Of a stretch of DNA of 64,000 bases, positions 1 through 7,266 are shown one piece after another. Numbering within the stretch: position 1 is the stretch's first letter; the number at the start of each line of letters is the position of its first letter. Source of the DNA: Agreia pratensis (lineage in GTDB: Bacteria > Actinomycetota > Actinomycetes > Actinomycetales > Microbacteriaceae). A program made the position numbers and the translations under genes. The notes under the pieces were generated by a model. It saw only the letters and a list, made by a program, of their open reading frames with translations, was not told where the DNA came from and ran no database searches. The DNA lies in NCBI RefSeq assembly GCF_900177685.1, contig NZ_FXAY01000001.1, forward strand, positions 434,001 through 498,000, given 5' to 3'.

Positions 1-755
1 GTCATGCCGTTGCGTTTGAACACGTTCTCGATCACCGCGGCCGCGTCGGCGTCTTCGCCGGGCAGAACCTGGTCACGGCTCGAGATGAGCGTGACCTTCG
101 AACCGAGCGCGGTGTACGCCGAGGCGAACTCGGCCCCGGTGACGCCCGATCCGACCACGATGAGGTGCTCGGGAACCGTCTTCAGCGTATACAGCTGAGT
201 CCAGGTGAAGATGCGTTCTCCGTCGGGAACCGCGGAGTCGAGGATTCGGGGGCTCGCTCCGACTGAGACGACGATGGTGTCGGCCTCGATCTCGTCGAAG
301 TCCGTACCCTCTTCGCCCTTCGAGGTCGAGACGATCACCGAGTTGGGTCCGTCGAGGCGGCCCTCGCCGGTGACGACGCGCACGCCCGAACGGATGAGGC
401 TGGATTTCATGTCTTCGGACTGCTGCCGTGCAAGGCCGAGGAGTCGCTTGTTCACCGCGGCGAGGTTGACGGCGATCTCGGGGCGCACCGGCTTGCCCGT
501 GCCGCCGCGAGTGAAGAACTGCACACCGAGATCGGCGGCCTCGCCGATCGCGTTCGTTGCCTCGGCCGTGGCGATCAGCGTCTTCGATGGCACGACATCG
601 GTCAGCACGGCGGAGCCGCCCACGCCGACCCGCTCGATCAATGTGACATCAGCACCGAGCTGAGCTCCCGCAATAGCGGCGTCATACCCGCCCGGACCGC
701 CGCCGAGGACGGCGATTCTCTGCTTGCGCTCGAACTCATAGACCATGACGGCCAT
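1..755 (-). CDS. lpdA: NAD(P)H-quinone dehydrogenase, LpdA type (partial, C-terminus outside window)
   Basis: Flavoprotein of the pyridine nucleotide-disulfide reductase fold. The N-terminal FAD-binding motif GGGPGGYDAA is near residues 18-27 and a second dinucleotide motif, VVGSGVTGAEF, lies further in. Where true disulfide reductases carry the redox CxxxxC pair, this protein reads GGSAVLTDVVPSK. The absence of both cysteines is characteristic of mycobacterial LpdA-like quinone reductases rather than lipoamide dehydrogenase. ATG codons at 755 and 746 are both possible starts (MAVMVYEF). About 250 residues are visible and the dimerisation domain is cut off by the window edge. It is divergent from the purine nucleoside phosphorylase gene, as I recall for the Rv3303c neighbourhood. 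Confidence 0.85.
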   Translation of the reverse strand, partial: MAVMVYEFERKQRIAVLGGGPGGYDAAIAGAQLGADVTLIERVGVGGSAVLTDVVPSKTLIATAEATNAIGEAADLGVQFFTRGGTGKPVRPEIAVNLAAVNKRLLGLARQQSEDMKSSLIRSGVRVVTGEGRLDGPNSVIVSTSKGEEGTDFDEIEADTIVVSVGASPRILDSAVPDGERIFTWTQLYTLKTVPEHLIVVGSGVTGAEFASAYTALGSKVTLISSRDQVLPGEDADAAAVIENVFKRNGM

Positions 756-843
756 TCTCCCGTGTCGCGCGGGCCACCGCCAAACCCACGCCCCGCGTAT
801 CGGCCTTCCGCCGGTGAACACCGCGTTAATCTAAGGTGGTTCA

Positions 844-1677
844 ATGCTCACCACGACAGCCAATCCCCTCGATTCCTCCGACGCCGATCCCTTCGAGATC
901 GCCCGCGAGGCGGCAGCTCAGATCGCCGAGAAGACAGGGGTCGCGCATCACGACATCGCCTTGACCCTCGGCAGCGGCTGGGGCAAGGCCGCAGACCTCA
1001 TCGGCGAGACCATCGCCACCGTGGATGCGACGGAGATCGTCGGCTTCTCGGCCTCGGCCGTTCCCGGGCACGGCGGCACGCTCCGCTCGATCGCGCTTCC
1101 CAACGGAAAGCACGCCCTCGTGATCGGCGCGCGCACCCACTACTACGAGAACCACGGCGTGCGCCGCGTCGTGCACAGTGTGCGCACCGCCGCAGCCACG
1201 GGCGCCACGACCATGATCCTCACGAACGGGGCCGGCGGCATCCGTGAAACCTGGACCCCGGGAACGCCCGTTCTCATCAGCGACCACATCAATCTCACGG
1301 CGGATTCACCCCTCGAGGGCGCCACGTTCATCGACCTGACCGATCTGTACTCGAGCCGCCTGCGCGACATCGCCCGCACGGTCGACGCCGACCTCGACGA
1401 GGGCGTCTACGTGCAGTTCCGAGGCCCGCACTACGAGACACCGGCCGAGGTGCAGATGGCGAAGGCGATCGGCGGCCACATCGTGGGCATGTCGACAGCG
1501 CTCGAAGCCATCGCCGCCCGACAGGCCGGCATGGAGATCCTCGGCATGTCTCTCATCACGAACCTCGCCGCCGGCATTCAGAAGACCCCGCTGAGCCACG
1601 AAGAGGTCATCGAGGCCGGCCGCAACGCCGAGGGCAGGATCGGCTCGCTGCTCGCCCGTATCGTGGGTGAGCTGTGA
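844..1677 (+). CDS. deoD: Purine-nucleoside phosphorylase (trimeric type)
   Basis: Cleaves inosine or guanosine (and deoxy forms) with phosphate to base plus (deoxy)ribose-1-phosphate in the cytosol. The 277 residues show GSGWGKA for phosphate binding, GHGGTLRS, RTHYYENHG, SDHINLTADSPLEG, and FRGPHYETPAE followed by LITNLAAG. The Glu of the PAE segment and the Asn of TNLAAG are the 6-oxopurine-recognising residues of the trimeric, human-like family, so adenosine is probably a poor substrate. An AAGGTGG ribosome site is 4-5 bases before ATG 844. It overlaps the following mutase gene by 4 bp (GTGA), so the two are translationally coupled. The symbol punA is also used for this family. Confidence 0.92.
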   Translation: MLTTTANPLDSSDADPFEIAREAAAQIAEKTGVAHHDIALTLGSGWGKAADLIGETIATVDATEIVGFSASAVPGHGGTLRSIALPNGKHALVIGARTHYYENHGVRRVVHSVRTAAATGATTMILTNGAGGIRETWTPGTPVLISDHINLTADSPLEGATFIDLTDLYSSRLRDIARTVDADLDEGVYVQFRGPHYETPAEVQMAKAIGGHIVGMSTALEAIAARQAGMEILGMSLITNLAAGIQKTPLSHEEVIEAGRNAEGRIGSLLARIVGEL

Positions 1678-3374
1678 TCGATTCCGACCTGTTCGAGGCT
1701 GCCCGCGCGTGGCTTGCACAGGACCCCGACGACGAGACGCGCTCCGAGCTGTCGGCTCTGATCGAGGCCGCCGGCTCGGGTGACACATCGGCCCTCGACG
1801 ATCTGCGCGATCGCTTCGAGACGCGTCTCGCTTTCGGCACCGCCGGACTCCGAGGCGAGATCGCCGCGGGGCCCAACCGTATGAATCGCGTGCTGGTCTC
1901 ACAGGCCGCTGCAGGTCTCGCCGCCTACCTGATCGAGCGCGCGGTCGACGGTGACCCCACGAGCATCGTGATCGGATACGACGGGCGCAAGAACTCGGCC
2001 GTCTTCGCGACCGACACCGCCGAGATCATGGCAGGCGCCGGCATCCGGGCCATTCTGCTGCCCCGACTGCTGCCTACCCCGCTCGTGGCCTTCGCCGTGC
2101 GGCACCTCGATGTGAGCGCCGGCGTGATGGTGACGGCGTCGCACAACCCGCCGAACGACAACGGCTACAAGGTCTATCTGGGCGGCATCGACCAGGGCTC
2201 GCAGATCGTCTCCCCCGCCGACGCGGAGATCGCAACGCACATTCTGCGTATCGCGGCTGAGGAGAATGTTCTCGAGCTGCCCCGTTCAGACGCCTACGAG
2301 ATCGCGCCAGAGTCTGTCGTCGAGGCCTACATCTCGCAGACCGCCGAACTCGCGTCGCGACCCGCAGTTCAGCCGAAGGTGGTCTACACGGCGATGCACG
2401 GCGTCGGCTGGCAGACCTTCAGAGCGGTACTCGAGGCCGCAGGGTTCGACGAGCCCACGGTCGTGCGTCAGCAGATCGACCCCGACTCCGCCTTCCCCAC
2501 CGTCTCCTTCCCCAATCCCGAGGAACCGGGCGCGCTCGATCTCGCATTCCGGACCGCGCGCGAGGTCGACGCCGATCTGGTGATCGCGAACGACCCCGAC
2601 GCCGACCGGCTGGCCATCGCCATCCGCGATTCGTCGTCGCCGGCGACCTTTCGCGCGCTCACCGGCAACGAGGTGGGCGCCCTGCTCGGCTGGCGTGCCG
2701 CCGAGAATCTGGATGCCGCTGCTCGCGACGAGCAGACCGCCTCCGGTACCTTGGCGTGCTCGATCGTGTCGTCGCCCGCGCTGCGAGCGGTCGCTGCGGA
2801 ATACGGACTCGAGTTCGCCGAGACCCTCACCGGCTTCAAGTGGGTCTCTCGCACGCCCGGGCTCGCGTTCGGATTCGAGGAGGCTCTGGGATACCTGGTC
2901 AATCCGTCGACAGTGCGCGACAAAGACGGCATCTCTGCGGCTCTGGCCCTGCTCGATCTGGCCAGCGGACTCGCGGCTCGCGGCCTCACCCTCGACGACC
3001 AGCTCGATGCGTTCAGCATGCGCTTCGGGCACTTCGCATCGGGCCAGGTGTCGGTGCGCGTCACCGATCTGTCGCAGATCACCCGGGTGATGGCACGGCT
3101 CCGAGCCGAACCGCCCGCCGAGATCGGAGGCATCCGCGTGTCGAGCATCGACGATCTGCTCGGCGCCGACGGAGTTCTGCCGTCGTCGGATGTTCTGCGG
3201 ATCCACCTCGACGACGGCTCACGCGTGATGGTGCGCCCCAGCGGAACGGAGCCGAAGCTGAAGGTCTACCTCGATACCCAGTCGAGCGACGGAACGCTCG
3301 ACGAACGCAGAACTGCGGCCGCCGAGGCGCTCTCGCGCCTCGAAGAAGGTGTGCGCGCGCTGATCGCGGAGTAG
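1674..3374 (+). CDS. pmmB: Phospho-sugar mutase (PmmB/PGM2-like; probable phosphopentomutase or phosphomannomutase)
   Basis: Alpha-D-phosphohexomutase family, 566 residues. Visible are GTAGLRG near 55-61, the phosphoserine loop TASHNPPNDNGYK with catalytic Ser156, the metal loop DPDADR near 305-310, the sugar-binding GFEEALGY near 400, and the phosphate-binding RPSGTEPK near 520. The length and motif wording match the PGM2 branch, whose human member acts mainly on pentose phosphates. Start GTG 1674 overlaps the stop of the purine phosphorylase gene. That coupling, plus thymidine phosphorylase nearby and no deoB in the window, suggests a ribose-1-P to ribose-5-P step. A role in making mannose-1-P for the nearby manC is the alternative, and the name phosphomannomutase follows the mycobacterial homologue. 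Confidence 0.85.
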   Translation: MIDSDLFEAARAWLAQDPDDETRSELSALIEAAGSGDTSALDDLRDRFETRLAFGTAGLRGEIAAGPNRMNRVLVSQAAAGLAAYLIERAVDGDPTSIVIGYDGRKNSAVFATDTAEIMAGAGIRAILLPRLLPTPLVAFAVRHLDVSAGVMVTASHNPPNDNGYKVYLGGIDQGSQIVSPADAEIATHILRIAAEENVLELPRSDAYEIAPESVVEAYISQTAELASRPAVQPKVVYTAMHGVGWQTFRAVLEAAGFDEPTVVRQQIDPDSAFPTVSFPNPEEPGALDLAFRTAREVDADLVIANDPDADRLAIAIRDSSSPATFRALTGNEVGALLGWRAAENLDAAARDEQTASGTLACSIVSSPALRAVAAEYGLEFAETLTGFKWVSRTPGLAFGFEEALGYLVNPSTVRDKDGISAALALLDLASGLAARGLTLDDQLDAFSMRFGHFASGQVSVRVTDLSQITRVMARLRAEPPAEIGGIRVSSIDDLLGADGVLPSSDVLRIHLDDGSRVMVRPSGTEPKLKVYLDTQSSDGTLDERRTAAAEALSRLEEGVRALIAE

Positions 3375-3378
3375 CGGG

Positions 3379-3651
3379 TCAGCCGAGAGCGATCTCGAGC
3401 TTTCGCGTGAGTTCGTCGAGGTCGAAGTAGTTCTCGATCACGACGACATCGGCGTAGGTCTTGCCGATGAACTTCACGAGTTCGGGAGACGCCAGGATCA
3501 CCTGCGCGTCTTCTGCGGCGACAGCGAGACCGGCGATGTCGGTGGCCTCGATATCGGCCTGGATGCCCAGCCGAGCGAGGGCACGTTCGGCGTTCACTTT
3601 GAGAATGGCCGAGGTTCCGATGCCTGCTCCGCAGAAGGCGATGATCTTCAT
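3379..3651 (-). CDS. PTS sugar transporter subunit IIB
   Basis: 90-residue cytosolic phosphocarrier of the lactose/ascorbate IIB fold. The phosphorylatable cysteine is Cys7 in the P-loop-like FCGAGIGTSAIL, followed by a Rossmann-like body. It is the last gene of a minus-strand run (SAH-hydrolase-like, iclR, add, IIA, IIB), 24 bp after the IIA gene and only 4 bp from the convergent mutase gene. No membrane IIC component is in the window, so the transported substrate, or whether the pair is purely regulatory, cannot be read from sequence. Confidence 0.85.
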   Translation of the reverse strand: MKIIAFCGAGIGTSAILKVNAERALARLGIQADIEATDIAGLAVAAEDAQVILASPELVKFIGKTYADVVVIENYFDLDELTRKLEIALG

Positions 3652-3675
3652 AGGGTCAACGATAGTGGGCGGCGA

Positions 3676-4131
3676 TCACGCCTCGGGTTGGGCCCGACCC
3701 AGCACCGCCCTCACCGCCTCGACCGTCGTCGCCTGAGCGATGGCGGTGGTGGCCATCGGGTCGTTGAACACGTTCGCCAATTCTGCCAGCACGGTCACAT
3801 GCCCCTCGTTGCTGGTCACCGCGAGCGCCAGAACGACCTCGACGGGGTCGTTGTGCGGATGCCCGAACACGACCGGCTCGTCGAGCGTCACGACCGCGAG
3901 CCCGTCGTGCAGCACATCAGGCCCGGGGCGAGCGTGCGCGAGCGCGAGGCCTGGAGCGATCACGATATACGCGCCGAACTCCTCGACGACCTGCACCATG
4001 CGCTCGGCATAGGCATCCGTCGTAACCCCGCCCGCGACGAGCGCATCGCCCGCGATACGCACGGCGCTGCGCCAATCGGGCGCGTGCGCCCCGAGAACGA
4101 AGACGTCGTCTGGTAGTTCGTGCAACCGCAT
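3676..4131 (-). CDS. PTS sugar transporter subunit IIA
   Basis: 151-residue EIIA of the mannitol/fructose/ascorbate superfamily (PTS EIIA type 2). The predicted phosphorylated histidine is His66 in LALAHARPG, and a second conserved histidine pair occurs in FGHPHNDP. It would accept phosphate from HPr and pass it to the IIB protein encoded just downstream. It begins 3 bp after the adenosine deaminase stop, so expression with nucleoside catabolic genes is likely. Substrate is unknown because IIC is absent. A ribose- or pentitol-related sugar would fit the neighbours but that is inference. Confidence 0.85.
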   Translation of the reverse strand: MRLHELPDDVFVLGAHAPDWRSAVRIAGDALVAGGVTTDAYAERMVQVVEEFGAYIVIAPGLALAHARPGPDVLHDGLAVVTLDEPVVFGHPHNDPVEVVLALAVTSNEGHVTVLAELANVFNDPMATTAIAQATTVEAVRAVLGRAQPEA

Positions 4132-4134
4132 GGG

Positions 4135-5256
4135 CTACGCGCTCTGGAAGCCCGCGATGATCGTGTCTGCCAGATCCTGGCGCTCATCGAGCGGCAGGAA
4201 GGAGGCATTCGCAGCATTGAGCTGGAAGACCTCGAAGTCCTCGAGGTCGTACCCGAACGCGTCCGACAGCAGCGAGAGCTCACGGCTGAGAGAGGTGTTG
4301 CTCATCAGACGGTTGTCGGTGTTGACCGTGACCGTGAAGCCGAGCTGGTAGAGCAGATCGAACGGGTGGTCCTGCAGGTCGTCACCCCAGGCGGCGATCG
4401 CACCGGTCTGCAGATTCGACGACGGCGAGAGCTCGAGCGCGATCTCGCGGTCTTTGACCCACTGGGCGAGGCCGCCGATAGAGACGAACGTGTTCTCATC
4501 GTCGCTCGACTCGATGCGGATGTCCTCGGCGAGTCGAACGCCGTGGCCGAGTCGCAGCGCACGCCCGTCGAAGAGCGCGCCCCGGATGCTGTCGAGACCG
4601 TCGGCCTCACCCGCGTGCACTGTGACGGGAAGAAAGTTCTGGGCCAGATAATCGAATGCCGCGCGCTGGTTGCCCGCAGGAAAACCGAGCTCGGCACCGG
4701 CGATGTCGAACCCGACGACGCCACGCTCGCGGTGGCGCACAGCGAGCTCGGCAATTTCGAGGCCGCGATCTGCGTGGCGCATGGCCGTGACCAACTGGCC
4801 CACGCGCAGTGTCTTGCCTTCGCCTCGCGCGTCGTCGATGCCCTGCTCGATGCCCTGCTGCACCGCCTCGACGGTCTGGTCGAGAGTGAGGCCCTTGGCC
4901 ACGTGCTGTTCGGGGGCCCAGCGCACCTCGCCGTAGACGACGCCGTCAGCGGCGAGATCCTGCACGAACTCGCGCGCGACGCGGGTGAGACCCTCTGTCG
5001 TCTGCATGACACCCACGGTGATGTCGAAGGTGGCGAGGTAGTCGACGAGCGATCCGGAGTCGGCGGAGTCTTCGAACCATTCACCCAGCGAGGCGGCGTC
5101 AGAGGCGGGCACCTCGAAGCCGATCGAGTCGGCCAGTTCGAGAATCGTGGCGGGGCGGAGGCCACCGTCGAGGTGGTCGTGGAGGGAGACTTTGGGGAGA
5201 GCGTTGATGCTCGTTCGGCCGTTGGCGAGCGTGTACTGCTCTCGTGAATCGTTCAT
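4135..5256 (-). CDS. add: Adenosine deaminase
   Basis: Zinc enzyme converting adenosine and deoxyadenosine to inosine and deoxyinosine, 373 residues. The TIM-barrel metal motif HDH is at His26/His28 in SLHDHLDGG. It is followed by the VHAGEADG strand with the zinc His and catalytic Glu, LGHGVRL, LSPSSNLQTGA, and NTDNR with the metal-binding Asp. All classical deaminase signatures are intact. It lies 9 bp downstream of the IclR gene and 3 bp upstream of PTS IIA in one operon headed by the SAH-hydrolase-like gene. The product inosine would feed the phosphorylase (844-1677) or the divergent nucleoside hydrolase. Confidence 0.93.
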   Translation of the reverse strand: MNDSREQYTLANGRTSINALPKVSLHDHLDGGLRPATILELADSIGFEVPASDAASLGEWFEDSADSGSLVDYLATFDITVGVMQTTEGLTRVAREFVQDLAADGVVYGEVRWAPEQHVAKGLTLDQTVEAVQQGIEQGIDDARGEGKTLRVGQLVTAMRHADRGLEIAELAVRHRERGVVGFDIAGAELGFPAGNQRAAFDYLAQNFLPVTVHAGEADGLDSIRGALFDGRALRLGHGVRLAEDIRIESSDDENTFVSIGGLAQWVKDREIALELSPSSNLQTGAIAAWGDDLQDHPFDLLYQLGFTVTVNTDNRLMSNTSLSRELSLLSDAFGYDLEDFEVFQLNAANASFLPLDERQDLADTIIAGFQSA

Positions 5257-5265
5257 GGCCTCAGC

Positions 5266-6021
5266 CTACGGCGTCGGTGCCGGGAAGACGCTGCCCGAGA
5301 TCTGCGAGGCTGCATGCCGGGCGAGCCGCAGAACCGCGTCGGTACCGAGAACGCTCGCCCTCGTCGCGACGTAGGGCACGGTCAACGCAGCCACGGCCGT
5401 GCCATCGGCACGCAGCACGGGAAAGACGATGTCGATCACGCCGGCGTGAAGGTCGTCGCCACGCTCGACGTGCCCCGCCTCGCGAACCGATCGCAGAGCG
5501 GGCTCGAGCGCATCCGGATCGCTCGAGCGGAACGCTCGCAGGACCTCACCCGTCGCGGAGTCGTCGAGCGAAAACAGCGCGCCGACCCGCACCCGAAACC
5601 CGAAGTCGCCAGGGCTCTCGACTTGCGCAACGACGCGGGACAGTCCGGCTTCTTCGACACTGAGACTGCACGACTGCTCGGCCGCGTTTGCCAGCGCGCG
5701 CATCGGCCCGGCGGATGCCTGGAGCAGGCCGCGCAGAGGATCGTGACGGTGGGCCAGATCGAACAGGCGCAACGACAGGATGTAGAGCCCTGATTGATGG
5801 TCGCGGTGCACATAGCCGCGCCGCTCGAGAGTGCTCAGCACACGGAAGATCTGGCTGACGCTTCGCCCCACGCCGGATGCGATCTGGGCCTGACTCAGTG
5901 CCCCGTTCGTGGCGGAGAGAAGCTCGAGGATGTCGAGGCCCTTGTCGAGCGCGGGCGCCGCGTACTCCGTCTCGACGGGCGGCGCCGACGCGGAGGTCGA
6001 TGATGCGCTTGATGCCGCCAC
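5266..6021 (-). CDS. IclR-family transcriptional regulator
   Basis: 251 residues. A low-complexity Ser/Ala-rich start (1-20) precedes a winged helix-turn-helix at about 25-85, with LSATNGALSQAQIASGVG and the recognition segment SVSQIFRVLSTLERRGYV. The C-terminal two-thirds is an IclR effector-binding domain. The GTG start at 6021 lies 2 bp after the SAH-hydrolase-like stop, so it is the second gene of that operon. It is the best candidate to bind the perfect inverted repeat at 7212-7240 and to control both the operon and the divergent nucleoside hydrolase. Its ligand is unknown. Confidence 0.88.
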   Translation of the reverse strand: MAASSASSTSASAPPVETEYAAPALDKGLDILELLSATNGALSQAQIASGVGRSVSQIFRVLSTLERRGYVHRDHQSGLYILSLRLFDLAHRHDPLRGLLQASAGPMRALANAAEQSCSLSVEEAGLSRVVAQVESPGDFGFRVRVGALFSLDDSATGEVLRAFRSSDPDALEPALRSVREAGHVERGDDLHAGVIDIVFPVLRADGTAVAALTVPYVATRASVLGTDAVLRLARHAASQISGSVFPAPTP

Positions 6022-6023
6022 GG

Positions 6024-7199
6024 TTAGAGGCTCGCCCCCATGGCGGCGACCATGCGTCGGGCGATCTCCCGCTCGAGATCATCGGGCACGGGCTGGGCGC
6101 CCGCGACCAGCGTGCCCGCCCCGGTCGCCACACGCTCGAGCGAGAGCACCTGGAGGAGAAACCCGAGGTCCATGGAGTCGAGCGAGTTGCCCTTGGGCGC
6201 CGTGCCCGCGAGGTTGAACATACGTCCGCCGGCGATCAGGATCACGTGCCGTCCGTTCGGCAGTTCGATGCGCTCGATCGTGTCGTCGATAGCCCGGGTG
6301 GCAGTGGCGCTCGTGCGCAACGACGCCGTGTCGATCTCCCAGGGGAAGTGGCCGCAGTTGGCCAGAATCGCGCCATCACCCATGCGGTCGATAGCCGACA
6401 TCGTGAGCACGTTCGGGCGGCCGGTCGCGGTGATGAACACCTCGCCCCAGCCGGCGAGTCCGTCGGCGGTGTCGACGCGGAATCCGTCGAGGGCGGCCTC
6501 GAACGCTTTTAGTTCGTCGACCTCGGCCACGGCGACCTTGCCGCCAAGCGCGCGCAGGTACTGAGCGACGCCGCGGCCGCACCACCCGTAGCCGACCACG
6601 ACGAAACGGCGGCCGGGAATCATGAGGTTCGTGATGCGCATGAAGCTCTCGACGACCGACTGACCCACGGCGTGCTTGTTCTCACCCAGCTGCTTCAACA
6701 TGCTGTCGTTGATGACGATCACCGGGAACGGAACCTGACCCAGGAGCTCGGACCGCAGTCTGTCTCCACCTGAGGTCGTCTCTTCTGTTCCCCCGATCAG
6801 CGTCGCCCCTGCGCCCCGCGCGACGATGCCGGCCGCGAGGTCGGCGCCGTTGTCGAGCAGGATGTCCGGGGTCGCGTCGAGTACGGAGGCGACGTTCGCG
6901 TGGTGCTGGTCGAGGGAGTCGTCGCGGCGGCCGAACAGCGTCATGCCCTGGTTCTGCAGATAGGCGACCACGTCGTCTTGCGTCGATCCGTGGTTTCCGG
7001 TTCCGACGATCTCGGCACCCCCGGCGGCGAGGGTCTCCAGCAGCACCGCGGTCTTGGGCTCGATGTGCAGCGACATGCCGATGCGGTGGCCCTCGAAGGG
7101 TCTCGTCTCGGCGAATTTCTCCCGCACCGCGGCGAGAAGTCGCATGCGAGACCTGATCCACTCGACACGGGCGGCGGCGGAATCGATGAGCGCTGTCAT
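6024..7199 (-). CDS. Adenosylhomocysteinase-like protein, short (archaeal/Thermotoga) clade, divergent active site
   Basis: 391 residues with the S-adenosyl-L-homocysteine hydrolase fold: substrate domain at 1-190, Rossmann NAD domain from GYGWCGRG (203-210), and the NCGHFPWEID strand. Numbered against human AHCY from memory, His55 (here His45), Glu156 (Glu140), Lys186 (Lys169) and Asn191 (Asn174) are kept. Asp131 is Asn117 (LDNGAD) and Asp190 is Glu173 (LGENKH). The segment SLHIEPKTA has Glu and Lys where the human protein has Thr57 and Glu59, which is typical of the short clade that includes methanogen S-inosylhomocysteine hydrolase. The C-terminal Lys/Tyr NAD-binding tail is absent. It heads the operon with iclR, add and the PTS genes, so a specialised catabolic role is likelier than the housekeeping methyl cycle. 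Confidence 0.8.
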   Translation of the reverse strand: MTALIDSAAARVEWIRSRMRLLAAVREKFAETRPFEGHRIGMSLHIEPKTAVLLETLAAGGAEIVGTGNHGSTQDDVVAYLQNQGMTLFGRRDDSLDQHHANVASVLDATPDILLDNGADLAAGIVARGAGATLIGGTEETTSGGDRLRSELLGQVPFPVIVINDSMLKQLGENKHAVGQSVVESFMRITNLMIPGRRFVVVGYGWCGRGVAQYLRALGGKVAVAEVDELKAFEAALDGFRVDTADGLAGWGEVFITATGRPNVLTMSAIDRMGDGAILANCGHFPWEIDTASLRTSATATRAIDDTIERIELPNGRHVILIAGGRMFNLAGTAPKGNSLDSMDLGFLLQVLSLERVATGAGTLVAGAQPVPDDLEREIARRMVAAMGASL

Positions 7200-7211
7200 G
7201 TCTTCAGTGTT

Positions 7212-7240
7212 GCATATATGAATGTCAGTTTCATATATGC
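7212..7240. promoter_or_regulatory. Perfect 11-bp inverted repeat, putative operator
   Basis: GCATATATGAA, 7 bases (TGTCAGT), then TTCATATATGC: both arms match perfectly. It is AT-rich in otherwise GC-rich DNA and sits in the 67-bp gap between the divergent SAH-hydrolase-like gene and iunH. Each arm contains the octamer CATATATG, itself a palindrome, and the two octamers start 19 bp apart, roughly two helical turns. Position and symmetry suit a dimeric or tetrameric repressor, with the IclR protein of the left operon the natural candidate. It may also overlap -10 elements. Confidence 0.7.
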
Positions 7241-7266
7241 TTTTATGACGACTTCAAGGAGCACCA

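Noticed and set aside
2286-3206. 306-codon minus-strand frame inside pmmB
   Set aside because: No recognisable motifs, shadow composition, fully inside a well-supported gene.
4120-5247. 375-codon + strand frame opposite add
   Set aside because: It mirrors adenosine deaminase codons; the minus frame has all deaminase motifs.
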